Notes: a model not told the origin generated them from the letters alone. Positions 34,717 to 43,872 are shown, counted from the stretch's first letter. The stretch: 64,000 nt of DNA from CAYYYP01 sp964475985 (GCA_964475985.1 CAYYYP010000006.1:1-64000), one strand, 5' to 3'. Numbers and translations are program-made.

Positions 34717-35250
34717 ATGATCATGAAAATTATCTTAGGAATCTCGGCCGCGTTGTTTATTTTTTTTGGATACGTTTCAACGAGGCCAAGTAAGTTTCGT
34801 TATGAACGAAGTGGCGTCATCAACGCACCCGCCGCTAAAATTTTTCCTTATCTGAGCAACTTTAAGTTGGGTGCCCTTTGGTCCCCTTATGAAAAAATGG
34901 ATGCGAACATGAAAAAGAAATTCACCGGCACGGATGGTGCCGTGGGGTCCATTATGGAGTTTGAGGGAAATCGAGATGCCGGTTCAGGTAAACTTGAATT
35001 GCTAAAAGTTGAGCCGGATTCTCTCGCCGAAATAAAACTCACTATGACCAAACCCATTTATGCCGAAAATTTCATTGAATACAAACTCACTCCAGAGCCA
35101 AATGGCACCAAGTTCACTTGGTCCATGTCAGGGGATGGTGGGTTCATGGCAAAACTCGTTTCGGTCTTTATCAATTGCGAGAAAATGGTGGGTGATCAAT
35201 TTACGGCGGGGATTGCGAACTTAAAGACGGTAGTGGAATCGCAGAAGTAG
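34717..35250 (+). CDS. SRPBCC (START-like) family protein
   Basis: 177 residues: an N-terminal hydrophobic segment (IILGISAALFIFFGYVS) acting as signal anchor, then a START/polyketide-cyclase-like fold (YERSGVINAPAAKIFPYLSNF, LGALWSPYEKMD, FIEYKLTPEPNGTKFTWSMSG, MVGDQFTAGIANLKTVVE). The family binds hydrophobic ligands in a deep cavity. Probably tethered to the inner membrane. It is a single gene on the plus strand, convergent with tolB 17 bp away. Ligand unknown. Confidence 0.85.
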   Translation: MIMKIILGISAALFIFFGYVSTRPSKFRYERSGVINAPAAKIFPYLSNFKLGALWSPYEKMDANMKKKFTGTDGAVGSIMEFEGNRDAGSGKLELLKVEPDSLAEIKLTMTKPIYAENFIEYKLTPEPNGTKFTWSMSGDGGFMAKLVSVFINCEKMVGDQFTAGIANLKTVVESQK

Positions 35251-35267
35251 TTCCGGTGAAATGGAGC

Positions 35268-36587
35268 TTACTTCCCCAAACTCCACTTTGGCGTCTCACA
35301 ATGCCCTAAACCAAAAGTAAGTCTTCTCGTCGTTTGCCCATCCGTAGTGATGGCGTAAATATTTTTTTGCCCGGCGCGGTTGCTGGTGAAAGCAATGAAA
35401 TTTCCGTCGGGAGAAAAAAACGTGTCTTCGTTGGTGCCTTCGTTTTTCGTCAAGCGCTCAAGGCCTGAACCATCGGTGTTCATCATGAACACATCAAAGT
35501 GTTTGTCGATCCAGCCGGCAAACGCGATTTTTTTGCCATCCGGGGACCAAGTGGGAGTCGCGTTGAATTTACCAGCGAAGGTGAGACGTTGAACGGAGCT
35601 GCCATCGGCGTTCATGATATAAACCATGGGCAATCCACTGCGGGAGGAAACAAACGCGACTTTATTTCCGCTTGGTGAATACGAAGGGTCCACGTCAAAA
35701 CCAAAGGAGTTAGTGAGCTTCGTTACTTTTTTGCTGCTCCGATCGAGTGCAAAAACTTCCTGATTGCCGAGAAAACTCATGGTGAGGGCAACTTTGTCGC
35801 CATCGGGGTGATAGGACGCGCCGGAATTTGTACCTGGTCGATTGGAGAGCAATGTGGATTTTTTAGTTTGAAAATTATACTCGTATAAATCGATGTTTTT
35901 TACGTTCTTAGAATTTTTTGTATAAACGGAATACGCTAAAAGTTTTGCATCCGGTGACCATGCGGGCGCGAAGGCCAGCGAGCGGTGGTGGGTCAACTGC
36001 TCTACATTGGAGCCATCGTAATCCGAGATGTAGATTTCTTTTTGGCCAGACCGGTTACAAACGAAAGCAAGTTTAGAAAGAAACATTCCCCGGTGTCCGG
36101 TAAGCGCTTCCATGATGTCATTGGCCGCGGTGTGAGCAAGCGTAGTTGCTTCACCTTTAGGCGCCATGTAACGCTTGCCATGAATTTGTTTGCCACCCAG
36201 GACATCGTGAAGCCTGAGTTCCAATGCGATCTGACCATCTTCAATTTGCACACCAGTCTTAAGCAAAAACTCCGTGCCGATGGTGCTCCAATCACTCAGT
36301 TTAAACCCATCCAAGGCTAGTCCCGCCGTGGGCGATTCGATAAACGCCTGGGAATCCTGGATCCGGAAAAGCGCCGTAAATTCCAAATCTCTATTTAAAA
36401 TTTGATGAAGGGTTTCAGCTGCCTTTTCTGCTTCTTTTGACGCTTCTGTAATTTTTACTTTTGGGATCGCTAAAACACTTTTTTTAATTTTAGCGTCGCC
36501 GATGGAAATGTAAACTTGGCCCGTAAATGCGGGGCATGCGAAAAAAAGGACAGTCAGCGCAGAAAAAATATTCATCATCATCTTCAT
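35268..36587 (-). CDS. tolB: Tol-Pal system beta-propeller protein TolB
   Basis: 439 residues with a signal peptide (MMNIFSALTVLFFACPAFTG). The N-terminal alpha/beta domain (residues 25-165) is followed by a six-bladed beta-propeller whose blades repeat the W-S-P-D/S-G pattern (APAWSPDAKLLAYSV, GASYHPDGDKVALTM, DPSYSPSGNKVAFVS, TPTWSPDGKKIAFAG, DTFFSPDGNFIAFTS). TolB binds Pal and helps keep the outer membrane constricted at division. Its ATG overlaps the tolA stop (ATGA). No pal gene follows; tolB is last in this operon, and Pal must be encoded elsewhere. Confidence 0.95.
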   Translation of the reverse strand: MKMMMNIFSALTVLFFACPAFTGQVYISIGDAKIKKSVLAIPKVKITEASKEAEKAAETLHQILNRDLEFTALFRIQDSQAFIESPTAGLALDGFKLSDWSTIGTEFLLKTGVQIEDGQIALELRLHDVLGGKQIHGKRYMAPKGEATTLAHTAANDIMEALTGHRGMFLSKLAFVCNRSGQKEIYISDYDGSNVEQLTHHRSLAFAPAWSPDAKLLAYSVYTKNSKNVKNIDLYEYNFQTKKSTLLSNRPGTNSGASYHPDGDKVALTMSFLGNQEVFALDRSSKKVTKLTNSFGFDVDPSYSPSGNKVAFVSSRSGLPMVYIMNADGSSVQRLTFAGKFNATPTWSPDGKKIAFAGWIDKHFDVFMMNTDGSGLERLTKNEGTNEDTFFSPDGNFIAFTSNRAGQKNIYAITTDGQTTRRLTFGLGHCETPKWSLGK

Positions 36588-37414
36588 AAAGGAAATCCTA
36601 ACATGATTCCGTCTGATTCAATATCAGCGGGCGGTGGGTCAAAGGGCGCAGATTTTGTAATGCAATTCCTTACGAACTGGTCAAATTTTTCATTGCCCGA
36701 AGTCTGTACAAACTGAATCTGACCTATGGAACCATCGGACCTGATGCGCAACACGATTTTGGCCGAAGCCTTTTGACGCGCCATCCAAATGGGCAAGTCC
36801 CAGTTGGCCCTAATTTTTGTAACCAGGGAGTCAACATAGGCATTGGTGTCGTTGGTTTGTTCACCAAAAAGGGCAGAGCCTTTATTGACAACATTGCCCT
36901 TAAGCGGTTTCACGGCTTCGGAATCACTTTGCTCACCCCGAATGGCCTCCAGGGCTTTCATGCGTTCAATGGCGCTATTCAGCTGTTTTTTTCGCTGGGC
37001 TGAATCGTCCTTTTTGACGGGAGCAACTTCCTTTTTCGTTTCTTTCTTAAGCACCATCTCATCTGGTTTAGCGACTTCTTTTTCGACTTCGGGAACCGGC
37101 TCAAGCTTAGGTGCATCTTTTAGAGCGTCCAGTTTTTTCTCTAGGCGTTTGAGTTCCGCGTTACTTACTGCCGGCACCGGCTTGTTTTGTTGCTCAGCCT
37201 TGGTCATATCCGGCAGGCCGACAAGGTCAACCCGTACGCTAGGTACATATTGAATCGGTTTGTGGGGAAAGAGCAGGGGGGCGGCGATGAAAATGAAGCC
37301 GATGATGAGATGAAGGGCCGCAGAAATTTTGGTGAACCAGGAAAAGGCGTCATTCTCCGAAGTCATTTGCGGAGGCACAGCAGTCGCAGCGCTGGGGGAA
37401 GCCTTTTCTTGCAT
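36584..37414 (-). CDS. tolA: TolA/TonB-like energy transducer
   Basis: 276 residues: cytoplasmic N-terminus, one membrane helix (residues about 30-52, ISAALHLIIGFIFIAAPLLF), a Lys/Glu/Pro-rich periplasmic spacer (residues 75-180, partly helical) and a C-terminal TolA/TonB domain (YVDSLVTKIRANWDLPIWM, then ASAKIVLRIRSDGSIGQIQF and FDQFVRNCITKSAPFDPPP). With TolQ and TolR it transmits proton-motive force across the periplasm. Its position between tolR (5 bp) and tolB (4-bp overlap) fixes the role as TolA rather than TonB. The spacer is shorter than in E. coli TolA (421 residues). Confidence 0.9.
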   Translation of the reverse strand: MQEKASPSAATAVPPQMTSENDAFSWFTKISAALHLIIGFIFIAAPLLFPHKPIQYVPSVRVDLVGLPDMTKAEQQNKPVPAVSNAELKRLEKKLDALKDAPKLEPVPEVEKEVAKPDEMVLKKETKKEVAPVKKDDSAQRKKQLNSAIERMKALEAIRGEQSDSEAVKPLKGNVVNKGSALFGEQTNDTNAYVDSLVTKIRANWDLPIWMARQKASAKIVLRIRSDGSIGQIQFVQTSGNEKFDQFVRNCITKSAPFDPPPADIESDGIMLGFPL

Positions 37415-37419
37415 GGAAA

Positions 37420-37878
37420 TTACTTAGTCTCCTCGCGCGTAACGAGACCTACTTTGGTAATTCCAGCTTTTTTTATCAACGCCATAACCCGAGCGACAAA
37501 ACCGTAGGGTACCGCTTGGTCCGCCTGAACAAAAATTTCCCTGGCTTCCTTGTTCGCATAAATCGCCTTGAGTTTGCGTTCAAATCCATCGAGCGAAGAA
37601 GTTGCTACGGTATTTTCATTGATGGTTACGTGTTGATCTTTATGAATGACAAGTACGATGGGCTCTTTTTGTTCATCGAGGGCTTGGCCTTGCGCCTTAG
37701 GTAAGTCGACCTGAACTCCTTGCTGCATCATGGGCGCGGAAATCATAAATACAATGAGCAGGACCAACATGACGTCAACTAGTGGTGTGACATTGATGTC
37801 CGCAAGTGCGCCCGATGACCTTCTGGTGATTCCCGAACCGCTGCGGCGATGGGACGTGCTTTGTGTTTGAAAACCCAT
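37420..37878 (-). CDS. tolR: Tol system proton-channel protein TolR (ExbD family)
   Basis: 152 residues with the ExbD/TolR pattern: a basic cytoplasmic N-terminus, then a single membrane helix beginning DINVTPLVDVMLVLLIVFM with the essential proton-carrying D35, and a periplasmic domain (VQVDLPKAQGQ, IVLVIHKDQHVTINE, EIFVQADQAVPYGFVARVMALIKKAGI). It pairs with TolQ to energise TolA. It lies 15 bp downstream of tolQ and 5 bp upstream of tolA. Confidence 0.95.
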   Translation of the reverse strand: MGFQTQSTSHRRSGSGITRRSSGALADINVTPLVDVMLVLLIVFMISAPMMQQGVQVDLPKAQGQALDEQKEPIVLVIHKDQHVTINENTVATSSLDGFERKLKAIYANKEAREIFVQADQAVPYGFVARVMALIKKAGITKVGLVTREETK

Positions 37879-37893
37879 TTGTTGACCTCGGGG

Positions 37894-38592
37894 CTAACGC
37901 TTCAGAATGCTGCGCTGAATTAAATTTAGGAGATCCTGATGAAAGGTATCCATCAAGACACCCATGGACTTAAGTTTAGTCTGAAATAAATTGTACGCAA
38001 TGAGCGCTGGAATTGCTGCAAATAAACCAGCCGCCGTATTTACCAAGGCTTCAGAAATCCCTGGGGCCACTACTGCGAGGTTCGCCGAACCGGTGAAGCC
38101 AATGCTTTGGAAGGAATCCATGATTCCCAGCACCGTACCGAACAGGCCGATGAACGGAGTGGCGCTAGCGATGGAGGCTAATAATCCAATGCGCTCCTCA
38201 AGGTTTTCAAGTTCCACCATGGTAGTGCGCGTCAGTGCCCGTGAAATATTATCCAGGGCCGCCGGCTCCTGAAGGATGCTTGCCGATTGCGCCGAAAGTT
38301 TTTTGAGTTCCCGAAATCCCGCCCTAAAAATTTGCCCAATGGGCGCCTTGGCAAAGGATTCGCTCTTTTGAAAAATTTCCTCGAGGTCCTGGGCCTGCCA
38401 AAACATTTTCAAAAAGGCTTGGGAGCTTTCGTGAGCATTTTTTAGACTGCGTTTTTTGGTGAAGATGATGGCCCAGGATAAAACGGAACAGGCCATTAGG
38501 GACAAAAACACCAATTTTGCCGTGGGGCTCAAATGGATGATCAAATCAAAAAGGTTCATACTGGCGGACGATGCAGGTGATGGTTGATTCAT
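37894..38592 (-). CDS. tolQ: Tol system proton-channel protein TolQ (MotA/ExbB family)
   Basis: 232 residues with three membrane helices: the first near residues 20-45 (TAKLVFLSLMACSVLSWAIIF), and the last two in the conserved MotA_ExbB block (LLASIASATPFIGLFGTVLGIMDSF and GISEALVNTAAGLFAAIPALIAYNLF). The GLFGTVLGI and TAAGLFAAIPA motifs are diagnostic. The start overlaps the stop of the upstream membrane protein gene (ATGA). Part of the inner-membrane TolQRA motor needed for outer-membrane invagination at division. Confidence 0.95.
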   Translation of the reverse strand: MNQPSPASSASMNLFDLIIHLSPTAKLVFLSLMACSVLSWAIIFTKKRSLKNAHESSQAFLKMFWQAQDLEEIFQKSESFAKAPIGQIFRAGFRELKKLSAQSASILQEPAALDNISRALTRTTMVELENLEERIGLLASIASATPFIGLFGTVLGIMDSFQSIGFTGSANLAVVAPGISEALVNTAAGLFAAIPALIAYNLFQTKLKSMGVLMDTFHQDLLNLIQRSILKR

Positions 38593-39428
38593 AGGTTGAT
38601 TTCCTCTCTACGGTAAAGGCGAAGGGCATACATGATCAAGAGGATTGTCAGGGCGAGCCCGTTTTCGGGACCCCGACCTCCTCCGGTGAAAAGATCAAAT
38701 TCGGTTTGGGGCTGCAGCGTAAAAATTCCGGGTAAGTTCAGTCCCAAAAAAGGAAAGTCAAAGAGAGAATGCAGGAGGAAAAAGAGGCCAAGCTCAAAAT
38801 ATACGAAGTTGAGTTCGTTTAGGTTTTTCCATTTCATGAGCATCATAATGAAGAGCAGAATTCCCATATTCAAAAATTCGACGGGGTGAAGGCCCGTTTC
38901 GAGGAATCGACAAAGCAAAATGCCAAGGGAAGTAAGCAGCAGGTGCCCCCACTTTTGTACGAAACGGTGACTCCACTGAAGTTTACGCGCAAGCGGTTTT
39001 ATTAGAGTTGAAGCCGTATTGATACTGCACAGGACCTCCGCTTTAAAAAGAAACAGGGCAGCAAAGCCCGATGCGAGAAGGGCTAAAACCGTGGGAATCC
39101 ACTCATCAAGATTGTGAAACACGCCAACGAATTTTACGGCATCACTTCCAATAAGGACGGCACTTAATACTAGGCCAACGGTTAACGCTTCCAGGAATGG
39201 GAATTTATGAATCCGGAACTCTTCTTTAAGGCCGGCCCAGGGCTTCGTGCCCAGCCCCAGTAGAATCAAAAATGAAATGAGGCCGTAGACCCAAAGGCAA
39301 TGGTCTTGGGTCATATTGCCCAGTTCCTTGATCTGCTCAGGCCTGGTTTGCAGTATAAGGTAGGACGCGAAGGTCATAAAAACCAAGCGGCCAAGCCAGA
39401 GCATGATTAAGAGGATCAGGAGGCTCAT
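38589..39428 (-). CDS. Polytopic membrane protein of unknown function upstream of tolQ
   Basis: 279 residues with about seven to eight hydrophobic segments. The last part (YFELGLFFLLHSLFDFPFLGLN) recalls the C-terminal helices of CPBP-type membrane proteases, but the EExxxR motif is not clear, so I do not assign the family. The 4-bp overlap with tolQ (ATGA) makes it the first gene of the tol operon, in the place where other bacteria often have ybgC. It might serve the Tol machinery or the envelope in general. It is divergent from ftsE. Confidence 0.7.
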   Translation of the reverse strand: MSLLILLIMLWLGRLVFMTFASYLILQTRPEQIKELGNMTQDHCLWVYGLISFLILLGLGTKPWAGLKEEFRIHKFPFLEALTVGLVLSAVLIGSDAVKFVGVFHNLDEWIPTVLALLASGFAALFLFKAEVLCSINTASTLIKPLARKLQWSHRFVQKWGHLLLTSLGILLCRFLETGLHPVEFLNMGILLFIMMLMKWKNLNELNFVYFELGLFFLLHSLFDFPFLGLNLPGIFTLQPQTEFDLFTGGGRGPENGLALTILLIMYALRLYRREEINL

Positions 39429-39438
39429 AGAGGATAAT

Positions 39439-39459
39439 CTCCCATGAACGGGAGTTTTT
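39439..39459 (+). terminator. Terminator-like hairpin between divergent tol and fts operons
   Basis: CTCCC (39439-39443) pairs with GGGAG (39450-39454) around ATGAAC, followed by TTTTT. Read on the plus strand it is terminator- or attenuator-like, although no plus-strand gene lies just upstream. It could shape ftsE leader expression. Confidence 0.35.
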
Positions 39460-39520
39460 GTCCTCCGTCAATTTCTGCCGCATTGTGTGAAAGCGCCGCT
39501 CCTTGTTAAATTAGTAAAGC

Positions 39521-40216
39521 ATGATCGCCTTTACCGGTGTTTACAAAAAATATTCCTCAGGTACGCCAATTCTAGAAAACGCAAATTTACGCATAAATAA
39601 GGGTGAATTTGTCTACGTCATTGGCGATAGCGGAGCGGGAAAATCCACTCTACTCAAGATGCTCCATTGTGAAGAGTTCCCTTCCCGTGGCAGTGTAGAG
39701 ATTTTCGGGAAAAACAGCGCTGACCTAAGTGTTAGCGAAATTCAGGCCTTACGTCGACGGATGGGTGTGGTGTTCCAGGATCTACGCCTGCTCGGGGATT
39801 TTTCGGCCTTCGACAACGTCATGCTTTCCCTGGAGCTTGGACATGACGCACTCGCTAAGCCACTTCAGAAGAAGTCGCTTTGGAAAAGGCTTTGCCAAGA
39901 AGTTCTTGGATTTGTCGGATTGCAAAATTTAATGCAACGAAAAACCAGCGAACTTTCCGGCGGTGAACAACAACGCGTAGCCATCGCCCGCGCTCTCGTA
40001 CGTCAACCAGAAATATTGATTGCCGATGAGCCAACCGGAGCACTTGACCATCAACAAACTTGGACGGTTATGGAATTACTTCAGAAATTACATTTACGGG
40101 GGACCACGGTGATATTAGCAACGCATGATCGCGAAATCGTTAGGAAAATGCGTAGGCGCTCTTGTCTGCTGAAATCCGGCAAACTCGTGGTAGAAGACGG
40201 CCTATGTCTGTTCTAA
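39521..40216 (+). CDS. ftsE: Cell division ATP-binding protein FtsE
   Basis: 231 residues, an ABC ATPase: Walker A GDSGAGKSTLLKML (residues about 35-48), Q-loop near VVFQDLRLL, signature LSGGEQQRVAIARAL, Walker B ILIADEPTGALD and the switch histidine in LATHDREI. The VFQDLRLL stretch and gene order with ftsX identify FtsE. It pairs with FtsX at the septum to switch on periplasmic murein hydrolases through EnvC. Its 3' end overlaps the ftsX start by 13 bp. Confidence 0.95.
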   Translation: MIAFTGVYKKYSSGTPILENANLRINKGEFVYVIGDSGAGKSTLLKMLHCEEFPSRGSVEIFGKNSADLSVSEIQALRRRMGVVFQDLRLLGDFSAFDNVMLSLELGHDALAKPLQKKSLWKRLCQEVLGFVGLQNLMQRKTSELSGGEQQRVAIARALVRQPEILIADEPTGALDHQQTWTVMELLQKLHLRGTTVILATHDREIVRKMRRRSCLLKSGKLVVEDGLCLF

Positions 40217-41118
40217 CGGTTGGCATTTTTCTGCAGGAATTGAGGCAAAAAGTACTGGCAAGAATGCTGGTCCTAGCATCAATGACTTCTATTTTGATAA
40301 TTTTCGGCGTGCTCTGCCTTTTGTGGAAGGCGAGTTTGCAAGCTACGGAAAAAGTCAGTCGCGCGCGTTATGTTACGGCTTATTTAAGTGAGCAGGTTCC
40401 GGAGGCACGGGAAAAAATTCTCGTAAGCGCCGTCCAGAAGCTGAACAACGTTTCCGACGTAAAGATCGTCACTAAAGATCACTTCATCAAAAATTTTAAA
40501 AAGATTTTTCCGGAGCTCGCAAAAGATCTCACCCGCGATTTGGAAGCTAACCCTACGAATCTTTCCGATGCCGGATTGATTCCTCGTTATATCAAAGTCA
40601 AAGTCAGCGAGAGCAAAGGCCATGACTTAAGTGGAGCCGTAAATTCTGTGGTGGGTGACCTTAAGAAAGTTCATGGCATTGAATCCATCGAAACTAATGA
40701 AGGTAAATTTCAGGGCGCTTTAAAGGCAATGCGTTCGGTCCAGGCCTTAACCGGACTCGTAACCCTCGGCGTAATTTTGGCACTTTTTGTCATGATGGTG
40801 AACCATTTTCGCAGTCTCTCCCAGCGGTTAGCAAAAACGAGAAGTGTGCTGAAAGTTTTGGGCGCAAGCCGGATACAACTGGTTTTACCGGTGTTTTCTC
40901 AAACGCTTTTTGAAGGCATTGTCGCCGGTGGGTGTGCAGGTTTAGCGCTGGTTATCGGGGGGCGCTATTTTGAAGGCCAAATCAATCAGGTTTATTCCTC
41001 GCTTGGTTTTGCTTCCATGGATTATTCGTTTCTGGGGATTGGTTTTTTCGTACTAGGGGTGGGCATTTGTTCAGCGTTAATCGGAAATTTCATCACGTTG
41101 GTAAGATCTCCTCAATAA
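40204..41118 (+). CDS. ftsX: Cell division membrane protein FtsX
   Basis: 304 residues from the ATG at 40204, inside the end of ftsE. Four membrane helices: the first near residues 20-40 (MLVLASMTSILIIFGVLCLLW), then a periplasmic extracellular loop of about 130 residues (ATEKVSRARYVTAYLSEQVP and on), and three C-terminal FtsX-type helices (LVTLGVILALFVMMV, GIVAGGCAGLALVIGG, FLGIGFFVLGVGICSALIG). The large loop binds the coiled coil of EnvC. Operon with ftsE, envC and ctpA. Confidence 0.93.
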   Translation: MSVLTVGIFLQELRQKVLARMLVLASMTSILIIFGVLCLLWKASLQATEKVSRARYVTAYLSEQVPEAREKILVSAVQKLNNVSDVKIVTKDHFIKNFKKIFPELAKDLTRDLEANPTNLSDAGLIPRYIKVKVSESKGHDLSGAVNSVVGDLKKVHGIESIETNEGKFQGALKAMRSVQALTGLVTLGVILALFVMMVNHFRSLSQRLAKTRSVLKVLGASRIQLVLPVFSQTLFEGIVAGGCAGLALVIGGRYFEGQINQVYSSLGFASMDYSFLGIGFFVLGVGICSALIGNFITLVRSPQ

Positions 41119-42359
41119 AGGGGAATTTAAATCTCATTACGGTCAGGCTTTTCGCCGCGGGCGTAGGTGGGTTGCTTTGCTCGCCATTTGGCGCGTGGGC
41201 GCTTAAACCTCCTTCCCTCAAAAGCGTTGAGAATCAACTGGAGCAGGCGGAGGCGGCCTTGCTTGAATCAAGTGTTAAGCAAGACAGTGCGACCGTTCAA
41301 CTCCGTAAAATGCATCACCTCATGGACCTGCAGGCCAAGGAAATTCGCTTAGCTACCGAACGCATGGCGCAACTTTCCGAAACTCTTGAGTCCCTTAAGA
41401 TAAAGCAAAAAAGTTTAAACGAAATCGCTACCGTGCGGGCGCATGAATTGCGGAAATATCTCATGTCACTGGCCAAGGTCATGAACGAACGTGACAGTGG
41501 CGAAGCAGGGTTAACGGAAGAGTCGGAGTTTTCAGGTTTTGACATGTTTGACGCCATGGGGATCGACCTTGAAAATGAGCGTCGCTATTACTTAAAAAAC
41601 TCTGTTGTTCGCGCCCTGGATTCCGTGAAAGATCTGCGGGCCTCCCAGAATGAATTTGCGGATCTGCAAGGCAAAGTGAATCAGGAGCGCACGGAACTTA
41701 CTTACCTGATCCATGACCTTCAGGAAAAAAAGGGAGTGCTGGCGGCCCACGAAAAACTCCAAAAAGATTTTGTAAAATTAAGCCAGTTTCAGCGTAAGGA
41801 ACGCATTGTAGCGTTACATAAAATCAAAGATCAGGAACGTACCATTCGTGGCCTTTTACTGAGACCAAGTCCGGCACCAACGGCGGGTAAAGAAACCACG
41901 CAGGTGGCGCAAGTCAAACCCAACCAGACCTTGCCCCATAGCCCAAAAAGTACTTTAGGTGCCCTCAAGGGAATCCTTGAACTGCCCGTGCAAGGAAAAA
42001 TCCTTGAGGCCTACGGCAAACACTTCGATGCCAACCTTTCTTTACTTCGTTTTCAGAAGGGGCTTACCATCGGCATTGATTCCAAACAGGATGTGAAGGC
42101 GTGTTTAGAGGGTGAAGTAGCCTTTTCGGGCGAGCTTAAGGGCTACGGGAAAGTCGTCATTCTGCAACATAAAGATCAAATATATACTGTTTATGGTCAC
42201 CTGGGCGATGTGCAAGTGGATCAGGGAAAGTCCGTGGCCAAGGGCCAGACGCTAGGTTCCAGCGGAGCCGAAGCGAACGTTTATTTCGAGTTGCGTGAAG
42301 GAAACCTGGCGGTGAATCCGCTAGAGTACGTTGCGCAGAACGCGTCACAAAAAATCTAG
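41067..42359 (+). CDS. envC: EnvC-like murein hydrolase activator with degenerate LytM domain
   Basis: A signal peptide (ITVRLFAAGVGGLLCSPFGAWA), a long coiled coil (about 50-270 of the frame) and a C-terminal LytM/M23 fold (VQGKILEAYGKHFDAN to VNPLEYVA). The peptidase metal site is lost: HxxxD is replaced (FQKGLTIGID) and HLHFE reads NVYFELREG, as in EnvC-type activators that open amidase active sites instead of cutting peptidoglycan. The start is unclear. The only standard codon that keeps the signal peptide is TTG at 41067, inside ftsX, but AAAGGGGA (41117-41124) after the ftsX stop points to a non-standard ATT at 41136. The gene follows ftsX directly. Confidence 0.85.
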   Translation: MFSVNRKFHHVGKISSIKGNLNLITVRLFAAGVGGLLCSPFGAWALKPPSLKSVENQLEQAEAALLESSVKQDSATVQLRKMHHLMDLQAKEIRLATERMAQLSETLESLKIKQKSLNEIATVRAHELRKYLMSLAKVMNERDSGEAGLTEESEFSGFDMFDAMGIDLENERRYYLKNSVVRALDSVKDLRASQNEFADLQGKVNQERTELTYLIHDLQEKKGVLAAHEKLQKDFVKLSQFQRKERIVALHKIKDQERTIRGLLLRPSPAPTAGKETTQVAQVKPNQTLPHSPKSTLGALKGILELPVQGKILEAYGKHFDANLSLLRFQKGLTIGIDSKQDVKACLEGEVAFSGELKGYGKVVILQHKDQIYTVYGHLGDVQVDQGKSVAKGQTLGSSGAEANVYFELREGNLAVNPLEYVAQNASQKI

Positions 42360-42370
42360 GAAGGATAAGT

Positions 42371-43816
42371 ATGATGCAGAAGGTTTTCAAATGGGCGGCT
42401 TTAAGTTCCTTATTGTTGTTTCAGCTCACCTTCGCCGGCGATAAAGCCCAAGAAAAGCCTACCGACAAATCTAGCCAACGGTACGAAAACCTCACTTTGT
42501 TTAATAAGGTGTTGCATTTCATTCAGCAGAATTACGTCGAACAGCCCAGTGATGAAAAACTAATTCGGGGGGCCATCCGCGGCATGCTTGAAACCCTTGA
42601 CCCCCATTCAAACCTCTTGGCGGAAGAGGTTTATCGCGACATGAAAATCGATACCTCAGGAAAGTTCGGAGGAATTGGCCTGGAAGTGACTTTAAAGGAT
42701 AATATCCTCACCGTGATTTCGCCGCTGGAAGATTCCCCGGCGTTTGACGCAGGTATTTTGGCGGGAGATCGCATCGTAAAAATTGAAGGGGAAAGCACTA
42801 AGGGCCTTTCGCTTTCGGATGCCGTCGCAAAAATGCGCGGAAAACGTGGCAGTGCCGTGCGTATGGGAATTTGGCGCCCCGGGTTTTCCAAGCCAAAGGA
42901 CTTTTTAGTGAAGCGCTCCGAAATAAAAATCCAAGCAGTAAAGTCTGAAGCCATGGAGCCTGGCTATTTTTATGCGCGGCTTACGAATTTTAACGAGAAT
43001 GCTGCGAAGGATCTAGCGTCTGCGATGGAGCGAGCCGAAAAACGAAATGGACCACTCAAAGGCATGGTTTTGGATTTGCGTAATAATCCGGGCGGCCTTT
43101 TGGACCAGGCCGTTGATGTATCAAGTCTTTTTATTGATGAAGGCGTGATCGTATCCACTAGGGGGCGCACTAAAGAAGTAGAAGACGTAAGAAGGGCACG
43201 GGCCGGCATGGCGAGAAAGAATTTACCTTTGGTGGTGCTGGTGAACGGAGCTTCGGCATCGGCTAGTGAAATTGTCGCCGGCGCCCTGCAGGACTATAAA
43301 CGGGCCGTAGTTATGGGGCAGCCCACCTTCGGCAAAGGTTCCGTGCAAACGGTAGTGGAAGTGGCACCGGATCTAGGACTTAAACTTACGGTTGCTCGTT
43401 ATTACACGCCGCAGGGACGTTCCATTCAGCTCAAGGGAATTGAGCCCGATATTTTGCTAGATGATTATGACCCAAAAATTTTGGAACAGGCCCGCCGCAA
43501 ACCCGATGGCATTCATGAAAAAGATCTCAAACGCCGTATGGAAGGCGAATTCCAGGTGGACGAACTTTTAGCGTTGGAAGAGGAAGCCGAAAATAACGAA
43601 CGAGATGAGGACGGCGTACCTGCGCCTGATGCTATGCGCCGTGAAAAAGCAAAGCTTGGCGAATCTCGCGAATCAAGAGGACCCGCCAGCGTGGTAGGCG
43701 TTAAAGCCTCCCTCGCGCCCGCCGCCGATGACTTTCAGGTCAAGCAAGCTTTAAATTATCTAAAGGGCTATCATGTGTTGCGTGCCATGAGTTGGGGCAC
43801 CTCCGTTCATATGTAG
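42371..43816 (+). CDS. ctpA: C-terminal processing peptidase (S41 family, CtpA-like)
   Basis: 481 residues with a signal peptide (WAALSSLLLFQLTFAG), an S41 N-terminal helical cap, a PDZ domain (residues about 100-185, GIGLEVTLKDNILTVISPLEDSPA) and the protease core. The Ser-Lys dyad is S297 in GASASASEIVAG and K322 in PTFGKGSVQT. CtpA-type enzymes trim periplasmic proteins and in several bacteria control levels of peptidoglycan hydrolases, which suits its place right after envC. AAGGA lies six bases before ATG. The C-terminal 90 residues are charged and variable. Confidence 0.94.
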   Translation: MMQKVFKWAALSSLLLFQLTFAGDKAQEKPTDKSSQRYENLTLFNKVLHFIQQNYVEQPSDEKLIRGAIRGMLETLDPHSNLLAEEVYRDMKIDTSGKFGGIGLEVTLKDNILTVISPLEDSPAFDAGILAGDRIVKIEGESTKGLSLSDAVAKMRGKRGSAVRMGIWRPGFSKPKDFLVKRSEIKIQAVKSEAMEPGYFYARLTNFNENAAKDLASAMERAEKRNGPLKGMVLDLRNNPGGLLDQAVDVSSLFIDEGVIVSTRGRTKEVEDVRRARAGMARKNLPLVVLVNGASASASEIVAGALQDYKRAVVMGQPTFGKGSVQTVVEVAPDLGLKLTVARYYTPQGRSIQLKGIEPDILLDDYDPKILEQARRKPDGIHEKDLKRRMEGEFQVDELLALEEEAENNERDEDGVPAPDAMRREKAKLGESRESRGPASVVGVKASLAPAADDFQVKQALNYLKGYHVLRAMSWGTSVHM

Positions 43817-43872
43817 TGCCTGCCTCTCTCCATATTCAAATTCCGGCAAGTAGAGTATGAGTCTTCATTAAG

